Source: Desulfitobacterium chlororespirans DSM 11544
Lineage (GTDB): Bacteria > Bacillota > Desulfitobacteriia > Desulfitobacteriales > Desulfitobacteriaceae
DNA length: 64,000 nt
Direction: 5' to 3'
Assembly (NCBI RefSeq): GCF_900143285.1
Contig: NZ_FRDN01000004.1
Coordinates: 1 to 64,000 of the forward strand
Part shown: positions 46,423-55,076 of the stretch, in pieces
Numbering within the stretch: position 1 is the first letter of the stretch
Layout of the letters: the number at the start of each line of letters is the position of its first letter
Notes under the pieces: model-generated
Seen by the model: only the letters and a program-made list of their open reading frames with translations
What the model was told of the DNA's origin: nothing
The model's database searches: none
Made by a program: the position numbers and the translations under genes

Positions 46423-47262
46423 TTAATAAGTGTAGAAACCTCTGCCCGTTTTTCTGCCCAGCCAGCCTGCCTTGACATATTTTCTCAACAGGGGGCAGGG
46501 CCGATATTTATCGCCAAGTCCTTCATGGAGTACATCACAAATGGCCAGAACCGTATCCAAACCGATCAGATCCGCCAGGGCCAAGGGACCCATCGGATGA
46601 TTGGCTCCCAGCTTCATGACATTGTCGATAGCTTCCGGTTTGGCAATGCCCTCGTTAAGGGTCCATATGGCTTCGTTAATCATCGGAATCAGAATCCGGT
46701 TGGCGACAAATCCCGGGGCATCATTGACCTCCACCGGGGTTTTCCCCATAGCCACACTCAGGTTCTCAATCTCGGTATACACTTCATCACTGGTTGCCAG
46801 GCCGCGAATAATCTCCACAAGCTTCATCACCGGGACCGGATTCATAAAATGCATCCCGATCACTTTGTCCGGGCGCTTGGTGCAGGCGCCGATTTCCGTA
46901 ATCGGCAATGAGGACGTATTGGAAGCTAGAATCGTATGTTCAGGGCAAACCCTATCCAAGGTTTGGAAAATGTCATGTTTAATCGCCATGTTTTCAACTG
47001 CCGCTTCGATGACTAAATCAGCCAGAGCCGCATCCTGAAGAGAAACACTGGCTTGAAGCTGTCCGAGGATGCCAGCCTTTTCTTCCGCAGAGAGTTTGCC
47101 TTTTTCCACACTGCGGTCCAGATTTTTTTCAATCCCTTTCAGACCACGGGCTACATATTCCTCCTTGATATCATTTAAGATGACCGTGTACCCTGCCTGA
47201 GCCGCTACTTGGGCAATTCCGGAGCCCATTTGCCCCGCTCCGATGACCATAATCGTTTTCAT
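46423..47262 (-). CDS. hbd: 3-hydroxybutyryl-CoA dehydrogenase
   Basis: 279 residues. N-terminal NAD-binding [20 protein letters not shown], the catalytic segment [18 protein letters not shown] (His) and the C-terminal helical domain ([37 protein letters not shown]). Oxidises 3-hydroxybutyryl-CoA to acetoacetyl-CoA. Its ATG overlaps the stop of the upstream acyl-CoA dehydrogenase gene by 4 bp. Confidence 0.95.
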   Translation of the reverse strand: MKTIMVIGAGQMGSGIAQVAAQAGYTVILNDIKEEYVARGLKGIEKNLDRSVEKGKLSAEEKAGILGQLQASVSLQDAALADLVIEAAVENMAIKHDIFQTLDRVCPEHTILASNTSSLPITEIGACTKRPDKVIGMHFMNPVPVMKLVEIIRGLATSDEVYTEIENLSVAMGKTPVEVNDAPGFVANRILIPMINEAIWTLNEGIAKPEAIDNVMKLGANHPMGPLALADLIGLDTVLAICDVLHEGLGDKYRPCPLLRKYVKAGWLGRKTGRGFYTY

Positions 47263-48428
47263 AACGTTCTCCTCTCCATGTCATAATTTTTATTTCTTAA
47301 ATGTTTAGCAATAACAATCCGCTGAATCTGGTTGGTGCCTTCATAGATTTGGGTGATTTTGGCATCCCGCAGATAGCGTTCGATGGGATACTCCCGGGTG
47401 TAGCCATAGCCCCCGAAGATCTGCATGGCATCATTGGTTACTTTGACCGCCATTTCACTGGCAAATAATTTGGCCATGGAAGCCTCTTTACTATAGGGCA
47501 CCCCCTCCACCCGCCTGACTGCCGCCTGATAGACCAATAAACGAGCTGCTTCCAGTTGAGCGGCCATATCCGCAAGCATGAATTGGATGCCTTGGAAATT
47601 CATAATCTCCTGCTTGAATTGAACCCTCTCCTGAGCATAGGCCAAGGCAGCCGCAAAAGCCGCCTGAGCAATTCCTACGGCCTGGGCCCCAATCCCGATG
47701 CGGCCATCGTCAAGCAAGGCCATGGCAATTTTAAACCCTTGCCCCTCTTCTCCCAATCGGTTCTCGACAGGAACCACCATATCCTCAAAAATCAACTCAC
47801 GGGTCGATGAACCGTGGAGTCCCATTTTCTTTTCCTTTTTGCCGATGATAAGACCGGGAGTATCGGCATCGACAAGAAAGGCCGTAATTCCCCGGGAACC
47901 CTTCGTGCGGTCGGTGGAAGCCAGAACTGTATAGATTCCGGCATAGCCGGTGTTGGAAATGAAGCGTTTGCTGCCGTTGATCACATAGTGGTCACCGCGG
48001 CGCTTGGCGGTTGTGACTAAACTGGAGGCATCGGACCCGGAGTTCGGTTCCGTGAGGGCAAAGGCTCCCAGCATCTCTCCTTTGGCGAGCTTCGGCAAAT
48101 ACTTTTGTTTTTGTTCTTCATTGCCAAAATAATAAATCGGAAAGGTGCCAAGGGTGGTGTGAACAGCCATAATGACGGCCGTGGAGGCACAGCCCCGGGC
48201 AATTTCCTCAAGGGCTAAGGTGTAGGAGGTAAAATCGGAGCCGGCCCCTCCATACTCCTCCGGAATAGGGATCCCCAGCAGTCCCAGTTCTCTCATCTTA
48301 TGTACCAGGGCCAAAGGAAACTCATGGGTCTCATCGGTGTGAGCCGCTTGGGGAATGACCTCTTCTTCCACAAAATCTCTGACCATTTTTCGCATCATCT
48401 TTTGATCTTCGGTAAGATTAAAGTTCAA
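47259..48428 (-). CDS. Acyl-CoA dehydrogenase, first gene of operon
   Basis: 389 residues from TTG at 48428, eight bases after AAGGAGG; the frame extends upstream through the promoter and is not real there. Signatures: [39 protein letters not shown] and [17 protein letters not shown] with the catalytic Glu. It is a paralogue of the enzyme encoded two genes downstream, so the operon has two dehydrogenases, perhaps for acyl chains of different length. Transcription is expected from the sigma-54 promoter at 48505-48520. Confidence 0.92.
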   Translation of the reverse strand: MNFNLTEDQKMMRKMVRDFVEEEVIPQAAHTDETHEFPLALVHKMRELGLLGIPIPEEYGGAGSDFTSYTLALEEIARGCASTAVIMAVHTTLGTFPIYYFGNEEQKQKYLPKLAKGEMLGAFALTEPNSGSDASSLVTTAKRRGDHYVINGSKRFISNTGYAGIYTVLASTDRTKGSRGITAFLVDADTPGLIIGKKEKKMGLHGSSTRELIFEDMVVPVENRLGEEGQGFKIAMALLDDGRIGIGAQAVGIAQAAFAAALAYAQERVQFKQEIMNFQGIQFMLADMAAQLEAARLLVYQAAVRRVEGVPYSKEASMAKLFASEMAVKVTNDAMQIFGGYGYTREYPIERYLRDAKITQIYEGTNQIQRIVIAKHLRNKNYDMERRTL

Positions 48429-48504
48429 TGAAGTGACCTCCTTGCCGGCAGTCTCTTTGGGCAGCTGCACAACTATGGGAATATTATAAATTATCTGTTT
48501 ATAA

Positions 48505-48520
48505 TGCAAATAACGTGCCA
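48505..48520 (-). promoter_or_regulatory. Sigma-54 (-24/-12) promoter of acyl-CoA oxidation operon
   Basis: On the minus strand the sequence is TGGCACGTTATTTGCA, an essentially perfect match to the sigma-54 consensus TGGCACG-N4-TTGCW with GG and GC exactly 12 bp apart. It lies about 77 bp upstream of the TTG start of the first operon gene, and the gene directly upstream encodes a sigma-54 activator. Confidence 0.93.
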
Positions 48521-48608
48521 ATGTGCGTCAAGTTTTAATCCTCATCTCCGGAAAGGCTTGAATTCATTGAGATATTTTCGAAATTTTTAAAATATTTCAT
48601 CTATTTGT

Positions 48609-48633
48609 ACATGTGAACGCAAAGTTCATATGT
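48609..48633. promoter_or_regulatory. Candidate activator-binding (enhancer) palindrome
   Basis: ACATGTGAAC-GCAAA-GTTCATATGT, two 10-bp arms with a single mismatch. It is centred about 110 bp upstream of the sigma-54 promoter, the usual distance for enhancer-binding protein sites. Binding by the adjacent activator is an inference. Confidence 0.55.
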
Positions 48634-48681
48634 CTTTAAAAGCGGACAACATTTTGTCTTTAAATCAGCGAGAAATTAAAA

Positions 48682-48704
48682 AAAGGCTGGAATTCCAACC
48701 TTTT
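48682..48704 (-). terminator. Terminator of sigma-54 activator gene
   Basis: On the minus strand AAAAGGTTGG-AATT-CCAGCCTTT, followed by TTTTAATTT. It lies about 75 bp after the activator stop and upstream of the operon promoter, so the operon is insulated from regulator transcription. Confidence 0.75.
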
Positions 48705-48777
48705 CACTCCCTATGTCTATTAAAAAGGACACTGTCTCCCAAAAACTACAGTGACTCAAAATCGAGACATCTGTCAA

Positions 48778-50889
48778 TTACCCTTGAATATTGTACTTAG
48801 CCAGCTTTTTATAGAGCACGGAGCGGTGAATGCCCAGGATTCGGGCAGCCTGTACCTTGTTGCCCTGAACGCGGCGGAGAGTCTTATCAAGAATCTCACG
48901 TTCTGCGGCTTGTAAAGCATATTCCAGGGTTTGTTCCCCACCTAGGGTTATGGTTTCCATGACTCCCGGCAGAGCCAAATGCTTAGGCAAAATCCAGGCT
49001 TCATCACAAATGACGATGGCCCGTTCCAGGATATTCTCCAGTTCACGAATATTGCCCGGCCAGTCATAAGCACATAAGTGGGTAATGCTTTCCGGTCTCA
49101 CCCCCTGGATGTCCGTACCCAGTCGCTTATTGATTTTTTCAATAAGTCCTCTGGCAATAAAGCCGATGTCCTCTTTGCGTTCTCTTAAAGGGGGCAGATC
49201 GATGGTCAGAACATTGAGACGGTAATAAAGATCAAGGCGGAATTTATGCTCCATCACCATCTTGTGCAGATCCCTGTTCGTGGCTGCAATAATCCGCACA
49301 TCGACTTTGATGGGTTCTGTCCCTCCCAAACGCTCAAGCTCACGTTCCTGCAGCACCCGCAGCAGTTTGGCCTGCATACCCATAGACATATCGCCGATCT
49401 CATCAAGAAAGATCGTCCCTTTGTCCGCAAGTTCAAATTTACCGGGTTTGCCGCCTTTGCGGGCCCCCGTAAACGCACCCTCCTCATAGCCAAAAAGTTC
49501 TGATTCCAGGAGGTCTTCCGGCAATGCCGCACAATTCACTTTGATATAAGGTCCATTGCTGCGGATACTTGATTTATGAATAGCATGGGAAAAGACTTCT
49601 TTCCCTGTACCGCTTTCACCCAGGATCAGAATCGTCGAGGTTGTTTGAGAGGCGCGATGCGCTAAAGATTTGGCTTTCTTCATTCTGGGACTTTCCCCGA
49701 TAATATCATCAAAAACGAATTGGGAGGAATGGAATTTGCCCAACTCTTCTTTATAGTACGCAAGGTTCTCTTCCAGGCGCATGACTTTTTTGGCAAACAT
49801 TTTGGCGATTTCCATGTTTTTGAAAAGAGTCTTGGCCAAGGCCCCCACGACTTTACCTTCCCGTTCAATGGGGACCCGCATGATGATAAAATCACGCCCC
49901 TTAAGATGCCAGGTCTCGCCGAATTGGGCCTTCCCTGATTTCAAGGTCTGGGGCAGACTGGAATTAGGGCTGATATCATTAATCTTTTTGCCGATCACAT
50001 CCTGCACTTTAACCCCGATGACATCCAAAAAGAATTGGTTCATCAGGACAATATTCTCTTGATCATCGATGACGACCATGCCTTCATAAGAATTCTCGAC
50101 CACCGCCTCCAGTGTGGCCATCAGCTTTTCGTTGGAATTCAGACGATGGCTTACCTCTTCCAGTTCGGTAATATCTTTAAACACGGCTACTGCGCCCAGA
50201 ACCTTGTGCCCCAGGATGATGGGCAGGAAGTCTGCCTTGGTGTTAAGCTCACCGTAGCTCATGGGGATGCCCCGCAGTTCTTCACCTGTTGCCAGCGCTT
50301 TAAAGGTTAAGGAGTCCGGAAAAAAGTTTTTGATCGGTTTGCCGAGGACTTCTTCAGCATGAAAGCCCAGCAATTTTTCCGCAGAAGGGTTAAAGAAAAC
50401 GATGCGCCCCTGGGCATCAATAGCCACCACGGCATTATGAACAGCTTCGATGGTTTGGCTGATATAGAAATCCAGGTCGTTCAGCAGCTGGTACAACAGG
50501 AACAGATTATCATGAAATTTGAATTCCCCTTGATACTCACCTTTGCTGTCAACCACAAAGGCGGTGGGCCATCCTTCGGTAATCAGGACATTGAAATTAA
50601 AAAGCAGGCTGTTCTCCTCCGGAAGCAGCCACTCTACCGGCCGTATATAGGATGAAATCGGCGCCCTGGGATCAAACTTCCCCTGGGTTAAACTTTCCAT
50701 AATATCGGCAGTCCCTAAAACACCCAGAAATCTTTTCTCTTTGCTTACTACCGGCAGATGAGTTCGTTCCTCTTTTAAAATGATCTGCAGAGCATCAGCC
50801 AATACGGTCTCTTCATCAAGATAAAGGGAGGAGAGAATCAATTCCTGGCTGTCCAGCAAAGAAAGGCCACTCGAAATAAAGCCATTCAT
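48778..50889 (-). CDS. Sigma-54-dependent transcriptional activator (CBS-PAS-PAS-AAA+-Fis)
   Basis: 703 residues. Order: paired CBS-like motifs (about 15-125, ADALQIILKEERTHLPVVSK), PAS 1 (about 145-245, NAVVAIDAQGRIVFFNPSAE), PAS 2 (about 260-365, YEGMVVIDDQENIVLMNQFF), AAA+ domain (about 390-620) with Walker A GESGTGKE, the sigma-54 contact GAFTGA, Walker B GTIFLDEIGDM and arginine region FRLDLYYRLNV, and a C-terminal Fis helix-turn-helix (ARILGIHRSVLYKKL). No phosphoreceiver domain, so control is by ligand or redox sensing through CBS/PAS. It is the probable activator of the acyl-CoA operon just downstream, which has a consensus sigma-54 promoter. Confidence 0.94.
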   Translation of the reverse strand: MNGFISSGLSLLDSQELILSSLYLDEETVLADALQIILKEERTHLPVVSKEKRFLGVLGTADIMESLTQGKFDPRAPISSYIRPVEWLLPEENSLLFNFNVLITEGWPTAFVVDSKGEYQGEFKFHDNLFLLYQLLNDLDFYISQTIEAVHNAVVAIDAQGRIVFFNPSAEKLLGFHAEEVLGKPIKNFFPDSLTFKALATGEELRGIPMSYGELNTKADFLPIILGHKVLGAVAVFKDITELEEVSHRLNSNEKLMATLEAVVENSYEGMVVIDDQENIVLMNQFFLDVIGVKVQDVIGKKINDISPNSSLPQTLKSGKAQFGETWHLKGRDFIIMRVPIEREGKVVGALAKTLFKNMEIAKMFAKKVMRLEENLAYYKEELGKFHSSQFVFDDIIGESPRMKKAKSLAHRASQTTSTILILGESGTGKEVFSHAIHKSSIRSNGPYIKVNCAALPEDLLESELFGYEEGAFTGARKGGKPGKFELADKGTIFLDEIGDMSMGMQAKLLRVLQERELERLGGTEPIKVDVRIIAATNRDLHKMVMEHKFRLDLYYRLNVLTIDLPPLRERKEDIGFIARGLIEKINKRLGTDIQGVRPESITHLCAYDWPGNIRELENILERAIVICDEAWILPKHLALPGVMETITLGGEQTLEYALQAAEREILDKTLRRVQGNKVQAARILGIHRSVLYKKLAKYNIQG

Positions 50890-51020
50890 GTTTGTCTCAT
50901 CTCACTAACCTTCTGTAATATTTAGAAAGAGTTATCATACAAATTATATATTATTCCTAATTTTCTGTATTCGATCGCTAAATCCTGCTTTTCCTTAAAT
51001 TAATTATTGGAAATGGGAAA

Positions 51021-51060
51021 GAAGAATCCCGCTGCCGCCCACGGCAGCGGAAATTCTTCT
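51021..51060 (-). terminator. Terminator of DUF1659/DUF2922 genes
   Basis: GAAGAAT-CCCGCTGCCG pairs with CGGCAGCGGAAATTCTTC around CCCA, a long stem. It stands 27 bp after the DUF2922 stop; the flanking tract on the minus strand is TTTCCCA, so T-run is short. Confidence 0.65.
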
Positions 51061-51086
51061 ATTCTCCCTTCACCTGGCTTGTTCCG

Positions 51087-51326
51087 CTACGGCTCGAGAG
51101 GATCGTATAAATCCTCCGTCACCGTATCGGTTATCTTTATATCTTTTATTCCAACCAGCTCTCCGCTGGCCGTGATAAAAGCGTTTTTCGCCAGGATAGT
51201 ATTCATTACGTCCTGCACTACTTCTTTTGTCAGACCCTGCTTAGGGTTGGAGAGCGTAATACCCGCCGCTTTACCCCCGCTGGTCCGGAAAGATAATTTT
51301 ATTATACGGTTCGTAGAAATTGGCAA
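51087..51326 (-). CDS. DUF2922-family small protein
   Basis: 79 residues starting from a TTG six bases after AAGGGGGTG (product begins MPISTNRIIKLSFRTS). The segments GKAAGITLSNPKQGLTKE and VVQDVMNTILAKNAFITASG followed by GIKDIKITDTVTEDLYD fit DUF2922, a small Firmicutes family of unknown function that is regularly encoded next to DUF1659 proteins, as here. A longer frame to 51392 overlaps the upstream gene and lacks a site. Confidence 0.78.
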   Translation of the reverse strand: MPISTNRIIKLSFRTSGGKAAGITLSNPKQGLTKEVVQDVMNTILAKNAFITASGELVGIKDIKITDTVTEDLYDPLEP

Positions 51327-51378
51327 TCTATTCACCCCCTTCCTGAAATCCCTCCCCAGGTACCCTTTCCCAGGGCCC

Positions 51379-51606
51379 TTACTCCTCTTCAAGGAGCTGT
51401 GAGTTCCTGCTTACGGTGATATCCACTACCTGATCCGCCACTAAACTGAACAACGCCGTGGCGATTTCGTGGAGATCCTCATCCGTAACCGTAGACTTCA
51501 ATCCGGGGATACTTTTTTTCCTAATCACCGGACTGCCGGAAGGCGTGATCCCGGTCTCACATTTCACAGTCAGAGTTGACGTCAGGGGAATGGCAAGAAC
51601 TGCCAT
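51379..51606 (-). CDS. DUF1659-family small protein
   Basis: 75 residues; ATG at 51606 follows GGGGGTGAGG. Sequence features: TSTLTVKCETGITPSGSPVI, RKKSIPGLKSTVTDEDLHEI and ATALFSLVADQVVDITVSRN, matching DUF1659. Function unknown; with the DUF2922 gene 52 bp downstream it forms a conserved two-gene cassette found in many spore formers. Confidence 0.78.
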   Translation of the reverse strand: MAVLAIPLTSTLTVKCETGITPSGSPVIRKKSIPGLKSTVTDEDLHEIATALFSLVADQVVDITVSRNSQLLEEE

Positions 51607-51703
51607 CCTCCTCACCCCCTTTCTTGTCGTATTGACGACAGGAGCTTGTTTCGCCTGTCCCTTCCAGTCTATGCACTGGATTATCCAATGGTTCCCAAGG
51701 TCC

Positions 51704-52558
51704 TCATAAAGTGGTGGTAATTTTCTTTATTTTTAAATTGGTAGTGATGGCAGGCGGATACACCTTCAGCCTCTTGGTCATATTTTCCATCATCTTATAG
51801 GCCGTCTCCCGGTATTCTTCCTTCAGTTGGGGATCGGTGTCCGCTAAACCGGCAAGGGTCTTCAGAAGCCCTTCGTAGGCGTTGAGCATATTGTCCCGGT
51901 GAATGGTGAATTGGACATCGGTAATTTTCCGGGCAGAGGGACTCTCTTCTTTGGCCTGGACCGGCTCCTTTGGCTGCGGGGCGGCTTTTTCCGGGCGGGC
52001 CTCATCTTTTTGCTTGTAGTCCGATACTTCCTGCTCCAGGCCGGCATTCCGGGTGGTTAATTCGGTGATCCTGCTGTCTTTGTCCGCCACTTCTTTTTCG
52101 AGCTCAGACTTTTCCCCGATAGCCCGGTCCCTTTCCTCCCGGGCCTGATCTCTTTCCTGGACAGCCTGCTGAAGTTCCACTTTGCTCATGCCGGCCACAT
52201 CATGCTCCGCCATAAATTGCTCCCGCTCCTCTTCTGGAAGTCCCAGCAGGATAAGGGCCTGAGTATAAGTCAAATTACCAACCGGTTGGTAATTTGCATC
52301 CCCATTGTCTGAGGTGAGCAGCTTAGGTCCATATTCCTCATACAGACGCGTAAGATTCCCGGCTGTGCTTCGGGAATAGCTCACCGACTCCGCCAGCCAG
52401 TTCAGCCATTCCCCATGAGGCAGCAAAGCTTTGGCTTCCTTCAGGCGCTTGCCGATCTCCACAGCGCTGATCAGCAGAACTTTGCATGTCTGTTGTCTTA
52501 TAATCAAGATTTCCGCAGCGATAGTTGAGGTCGTGCGTTCGGTAGCGATCAGATTCAT
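51704..52558 (-). CDS. DUF3102 protein with coiled coil
   Basis: 284 residues. The N-terminal part (about 10-110: TCKVLLISAVEIGKRLKEAK, LLPHGEWLNWLAESVSYSRS, RLYEEYG) is the DUF3102 domain found in Clostridia and in phage or integrative elements. Residues about 125-185 are strongly coiled-coil (QERDQAREERDRAIGEKSEL), then a proline/charged linker (EARPEKAAPQPKEPVQAKEE) and a helical C-terminus. Start ATG at 52558 has only a weak GGGATGGG site. DNA-related regulatory or maintenance role is possible but not shown. Confidence 0.75.
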   Translation of the reverse strand: MNLIATERTTSTIAAEILIIRQQTCKVLLISAVEIGKRLKEAKALLPHGEWLNWLAESVSYSRSTAGNLTRLYEEYGPKLLTSDNGDANYQPVGNLTYTQALILLGLPEEEREQFMAEHDVAGMSKVELQQAVQERDQAREERDRAIGEKSELEKEVADKDSRITELTTRNAGLEQEVSDYKQKDEARPEKAAPQPKEPVQAKEESPSARKITDVQFTIHRDNMLNAYEGLLKTLAGLADTDPQLKEEYRETAYKMMENMTKRLKVYPPAITTNLKIKKITTTL

Positions 52559-52637
52559 TTTGTTTACCCATCCCTTTTTGATGCTTTTCTATAAACTATG
52601 TGGCCAAGTTTATAAACGTGAGGATTTGTACACAAAA

Positions 52638-52672
52638 AGCCGTTGTCAGCAGACAACAGCTGACAACGGCTT
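52638..52672 (-). terminator. Hairpin downstream of XRE gene
   Basis: AAGCCGTTGTCAGC pairs perfectly with GCTGACAACGGCTT around AGACAACA. On the minus strand the stem is followed by TTTTGTGTACA, a plausible terminator for the XRE gene; it could equally be a regulator-binding palindrome. Confidence 0.6.
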
Positions 52673-52768
52673 AAAAAGCAAATTAGAGGTCGCCACGATA
52701 TTCAGCTTTTCAGAATCATCCCGAAGCCATTCCGATTCCTCCCGCCACCATCAATTGCCCCAGTGGCC

Positions 52769-53020
52769 TTAGTCCCTAAATTCAAGCAACTTAGATGGCT
52801 TTATGCGCAGCACGTTCGCAATATTGAACAATACTTCCAATGACATCGTTGTTATCATATTGGGAGCTTCTATCTCGCCAAGATAAGAACGGCTCATCCC
52901 GGCCTTTTCCGCAAGTTGATCTTGAGTCATGCCCTCCCTCTTGCGATAATAGGCAATATTCAATTCAAGAGCTATATATTTATCTCTGTTTTCAAGGGCA
53001 ATTTTTGTACTTCTGGCCAT
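52769..53020 (-). CDS. XRE-family helix-turn-helix regulator
   Basis: 83 residues, ATG at 53020 six bases after GAGGTGA. A single Cro/C1-type domain (about 15-72): NIAYYRKREGMTQDQLAEKA, GMSRSYLGEIEAPNMIT, LEVLFNIANVLRIKPSKLLE. Probably a stand-alone DNA-binding repressor; the target is not evident. The 210 bp between it and the DUF3102 gene contain an inverted repeat near 52638-52672 (GCCGTTGTCAGC / GCTGACAACGGC), likely its terminator. Confidence 0.88.
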   Translation of the reverse strand: MARSTKIALENRDKYIALELNIAYYRKREGMTQDQLAEKAGMSRSYLGEIEAPNMITTMSLEVLFNIANVLRIKPSKLLEFRD

Positions 53021-53081
53021 ATGCAATCACCTCAATAAAAGTTTATCGTGCAATGTAGCCGATATACATAAGCCGACTCAA

Positions 53082-53393
53082 TCAATCATCAAGTGATTCA
53101 ACCTTAAAAATAACAGGGCGGATACCATCTGTGCAGCATAATATCTGCAGACCATCTTTTTTATTCCAAGGAACATAAGAAGCACCCGCTGACAACGCGT
53201 TTACGCCGCGATAAATATCAATCCAGGCCCAGGGGCAAAAATTCAGAGGCATTTCAGCACCTCCATCATAGATGAATTCATCACCTACATTTAAAAGCAA
53301 ACACGGTCCTACCTCGGCACCATCTGTCAGATATTCATCAGCAAATTCAGGATAAAACTCTTTTCTTATAACTGAAATCTTTACTTTTTTCAC
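53082..53393 (-). CDS. TIGR04076-family protein
   Basis: 103 residues: VKISVIRKEFYPEFADEYL, GPCLLLNVGDEFIYDGGAEM, LNFCPWAWIDIYRGVNALSA and CCTDGIRPVIFKVESLD. The C-PW pattern and the C-terminal DG-RPVIFK are typical of TIGR04076 proteins, a family of unknown function. Cys residues at about 31, 52, 86 and 87 could bind metal, which is speculative. A related but truncated copy lies at 55598. Confidence 0.8.
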   Translation of the reverse strand: MKKVKISVIRKEFYPEFADEYLTDGAEVGPCLLLNVGDEFIYDGGAEMPLNFCPWAWIDIYRGVNALSAGASYVPWNKKDGLQILCCTDGIRPVIFKVESLDD

Positions 53394-53447
53394 ACGTACT
53401 CTCCTTTTGCCCTAAGAGCATGCTGTTCCTGCCCTTATGTCACATCC

Positions 53448-53966
53448 TTATACTCTTCGCTGGTTATATTGCTCAACATCCAACACATATTTTTGAAGCT
53501 TTTCCATGCCAGGCATTGCCAGCTCACCGGCATAATTCATCCCCAGTTTAGCTAAAATTTTTTCTGAGTAACTATTTTGGGGGTTAACGGCTGCGGCTAT
53601 ACATGCTAATTTCAGTACGGAAAAACCATAATCCAATACGGCTTTTGCCGCCTCATAACCGTAACCCTTGTTCCATGAATTCGGGCACAGCCCATATAAT
53701 AACTCATTTTCACCCATAACATCACAATACCTAATTCCACAATACCCGATATACATAGTGCTCTCTTTTTCTATAACAGTAAATTCAGAGTTTTGGCCGG
53801 AATCCACCCACTCCTCTTGAAATATCTTATATCTTTCTTCATAGGTGTAAGGAGTAATGCCACCTGTATACATCGTCGCCATAGGATCGTTTTTCATCAG
53901 CCAATATCCAGCAAAATCTTCTATCACCGGTTTCCTCAGAATTAATCTTTCTGTTTCTATAGACAT
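53448..53966 (-). CDS. GNAT-family N-acetyltransferase (RimJ-like)
   Basis: 172 residues from ATG at 53966, with AGGTGGGG upstream. RimJ/RimL-type acetyltransferase features: SIETERLILRKPVIEDFAGY, GYCGIRYCDVMGENELLYGL, WNKGYGYEAAKAVLDYGFS (acetyl-CoA loop) and VNPQNSYSEKILAKLGMNY. Substrate unknown. No obvious partner genes. Confidence 0.87.
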   Translation of the reverse strand: MSIETERLILRKPVIEDFAGYWLMKNDPMATMYTGGITPYTYEERYKIFQEEWVDSGQNSEFTVIEKESTMYIGYCGIRYCDVMGENELLYGLCPNSWNKGYGYEAAKAVLDYGFSVLKLACIAAAVNPQNSYSEKILAKLGMNYAGELAMPGMEKLQKYVLDVEQYNQRRV

Positions 53967-54015
53967 GGCTAACCCCACCTAATATAGATTCTATTTCTAT
54001 AAATGAGCATTTCAG

Positions 54016-54074
54016 TTGACAGTACCAAACTACTGCGGTAGTATTAGGGCGACAACATAAACTACTGCAGTAGT
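54016..54074 (+). promoter_or_regulatory. Promoter with two BlaI-type operators
   Basis: TTGACA (54016-54021), 17 bp, TAGTAT (54039-54044). Operator 1, ACTACTGCGGTAGT (54029-54042), covers the spacer and -10; operator 2, ACTACTGCAGTAGT (54061-54074), is a perfect 14-bp palindrome just before the ribosome site. Both fit the ACTAC/GTAGT half-sites of BlaI/MecI repressors, so the downstream blaI-like gene is very likely autoregulated. Confidence 0.88.
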
Positions 54075-54089
54075 TAGGAGATTGCTGAC

Positions 54090-54449
54090 ATGGAAATCAA
54101 ACTCTTTGACTCAGAACTCAAGGTCATGGATGTTCTTTGGAAAGAAGGTGATCTGACCGCCAAACAGATTTCGGACATTCTCAAAGAGCGGGTGGGCTGG
54201 AACATGAATACCACCTATACCCTTATCAAACGATGCATCGCCAAAGGCGCCATAGAACGCAGGGAACCAAACTTTCTCTGCCACGCCTTAATCCCCAAGG
54301 AACAGGTTCAGGAGCAGGAAACGACAGAACTGATTAACAAGATCTTTGATGGTTCTGCGGATTTGCTTTTCACCTCTCTCCTGAACAGAAAGTGCCTGAC
54401 CGGGGAGGAAATCAAGCGCCTGAAACAAATCGTCAGCACTCTGGAATGA
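54090..54449 (+). CDS. BlaI/MecI-family transcriptional repressor
   Basis: 119 residues with the BlaI winged helix: DSELKVMDVLWKEGDLTAKQ, VGWNMNTTYTLIKRCIAKGA and ERREPNFLCHALIPKEQVQE, then a dimerisation tail. Two operators precede it. It starts nine bases after TAGGAG. The usual partner, the BlaR1 sensor-protease, is absent; instead a short membrane protein with no protease motif follows after 32 bp. How repression is relieved is therefore unclear. Confidence 0.92.
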   Translation: MEIKLFDSELKVMDVLWKEGDLTAKQISDILKERVGWNMNTTYTLIKRCIAKGAIERREPNFLCHALIPKEQVQEQETTELINKIFDGSADLLFTSLLNRKCLTGEEIKRLKQIVSTLE

Positions 54450-54481
54450 GGCAAAATGAATGCCCCTTGAAAGGAGGACCT

Positions 54482-54949
54482 ATGGGAAAGAGAGTTTTGT
54501 TTTATTTACTCTATGCGCTCTCTTTTATTATCCTTATCCGGTTGGGAATAACCTATAGCTTCGAACTGAAGTCTTTCATCAGTAAAGACTATAATCCGTA
54601 TCCCGCATGGACTTTTAACATCGCTCTGTCAGTATTAATCGGCTTGATGCTTGGGCTTCCGGAATTTATCCGCAGATATAAGAAACCCGGGAAATGGAGA
54701 ATCCAATGGGAGAGATTGCTCATTGTCGGGCTTCCGGCCCTGTTCTTTACGTTTTCTCAGTTTATATTTTTTTCATCTCTGGGGAAATATCCGTCCTTGA
54801 TATTAAGCCCTTGGATTTATGAAAAACACGGCGTAATCATCTGCGGCATACTCTTCGGCTACACGATGATCATTTCCATGGATAAGAAGGGAGAATCCCC
54901 TGCTTCGCTTAAGGGATCGCCAAATCAAGAGCATGAAGGAGACAGCTAA
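54482..54949 (+). CDS. Four-helix membrane protein linked to BlaI, unknown family
   Basis: 155 residues from ATG at 54482, with AAAGGAGG four to five bases upstream. Four hydrophobic segments at about 5-25, 46-63, 82-102 and 118-136 (VLFYLLYALSFIILIRLG; NIALSVLIGLMLGLPEF; LLIVGLPALFFTFSQFIFF; HGVIICGILFGYTMIIS) and a polar C-terminal tail. No HExxH motif and no penicillin-binding domain, so it is not BlaR1. Probably the sole structural target of the BlaI-type repressor. I do not recognise the family. Confidence 0.8.
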   Translation: MGKRVLFYLLYALSFIILIRLGITYSFELKSFISKDYNPYPAWTFNIALSVLIGLMLGLPEFIRRYKKPGKWRIQWERLLIVGLPALFFTFSQFIFFSSLGKYPSLILSPWIYEKHGVIICGILFGYTMIISMDKKGESPASLKGSPNQEHEGDS

Positions 54950-55076
54950 ATCTTTTATCCTAACGCCAAATTGGATTTTGAATTGCTCCTGTTATACTCA
55001 ATATGTTTGGTCAGAGCCCTCAAAGTAGGGAATGTTTGTGACTATAATCACCTTTTTACGAGAAGAAAGACAAATT

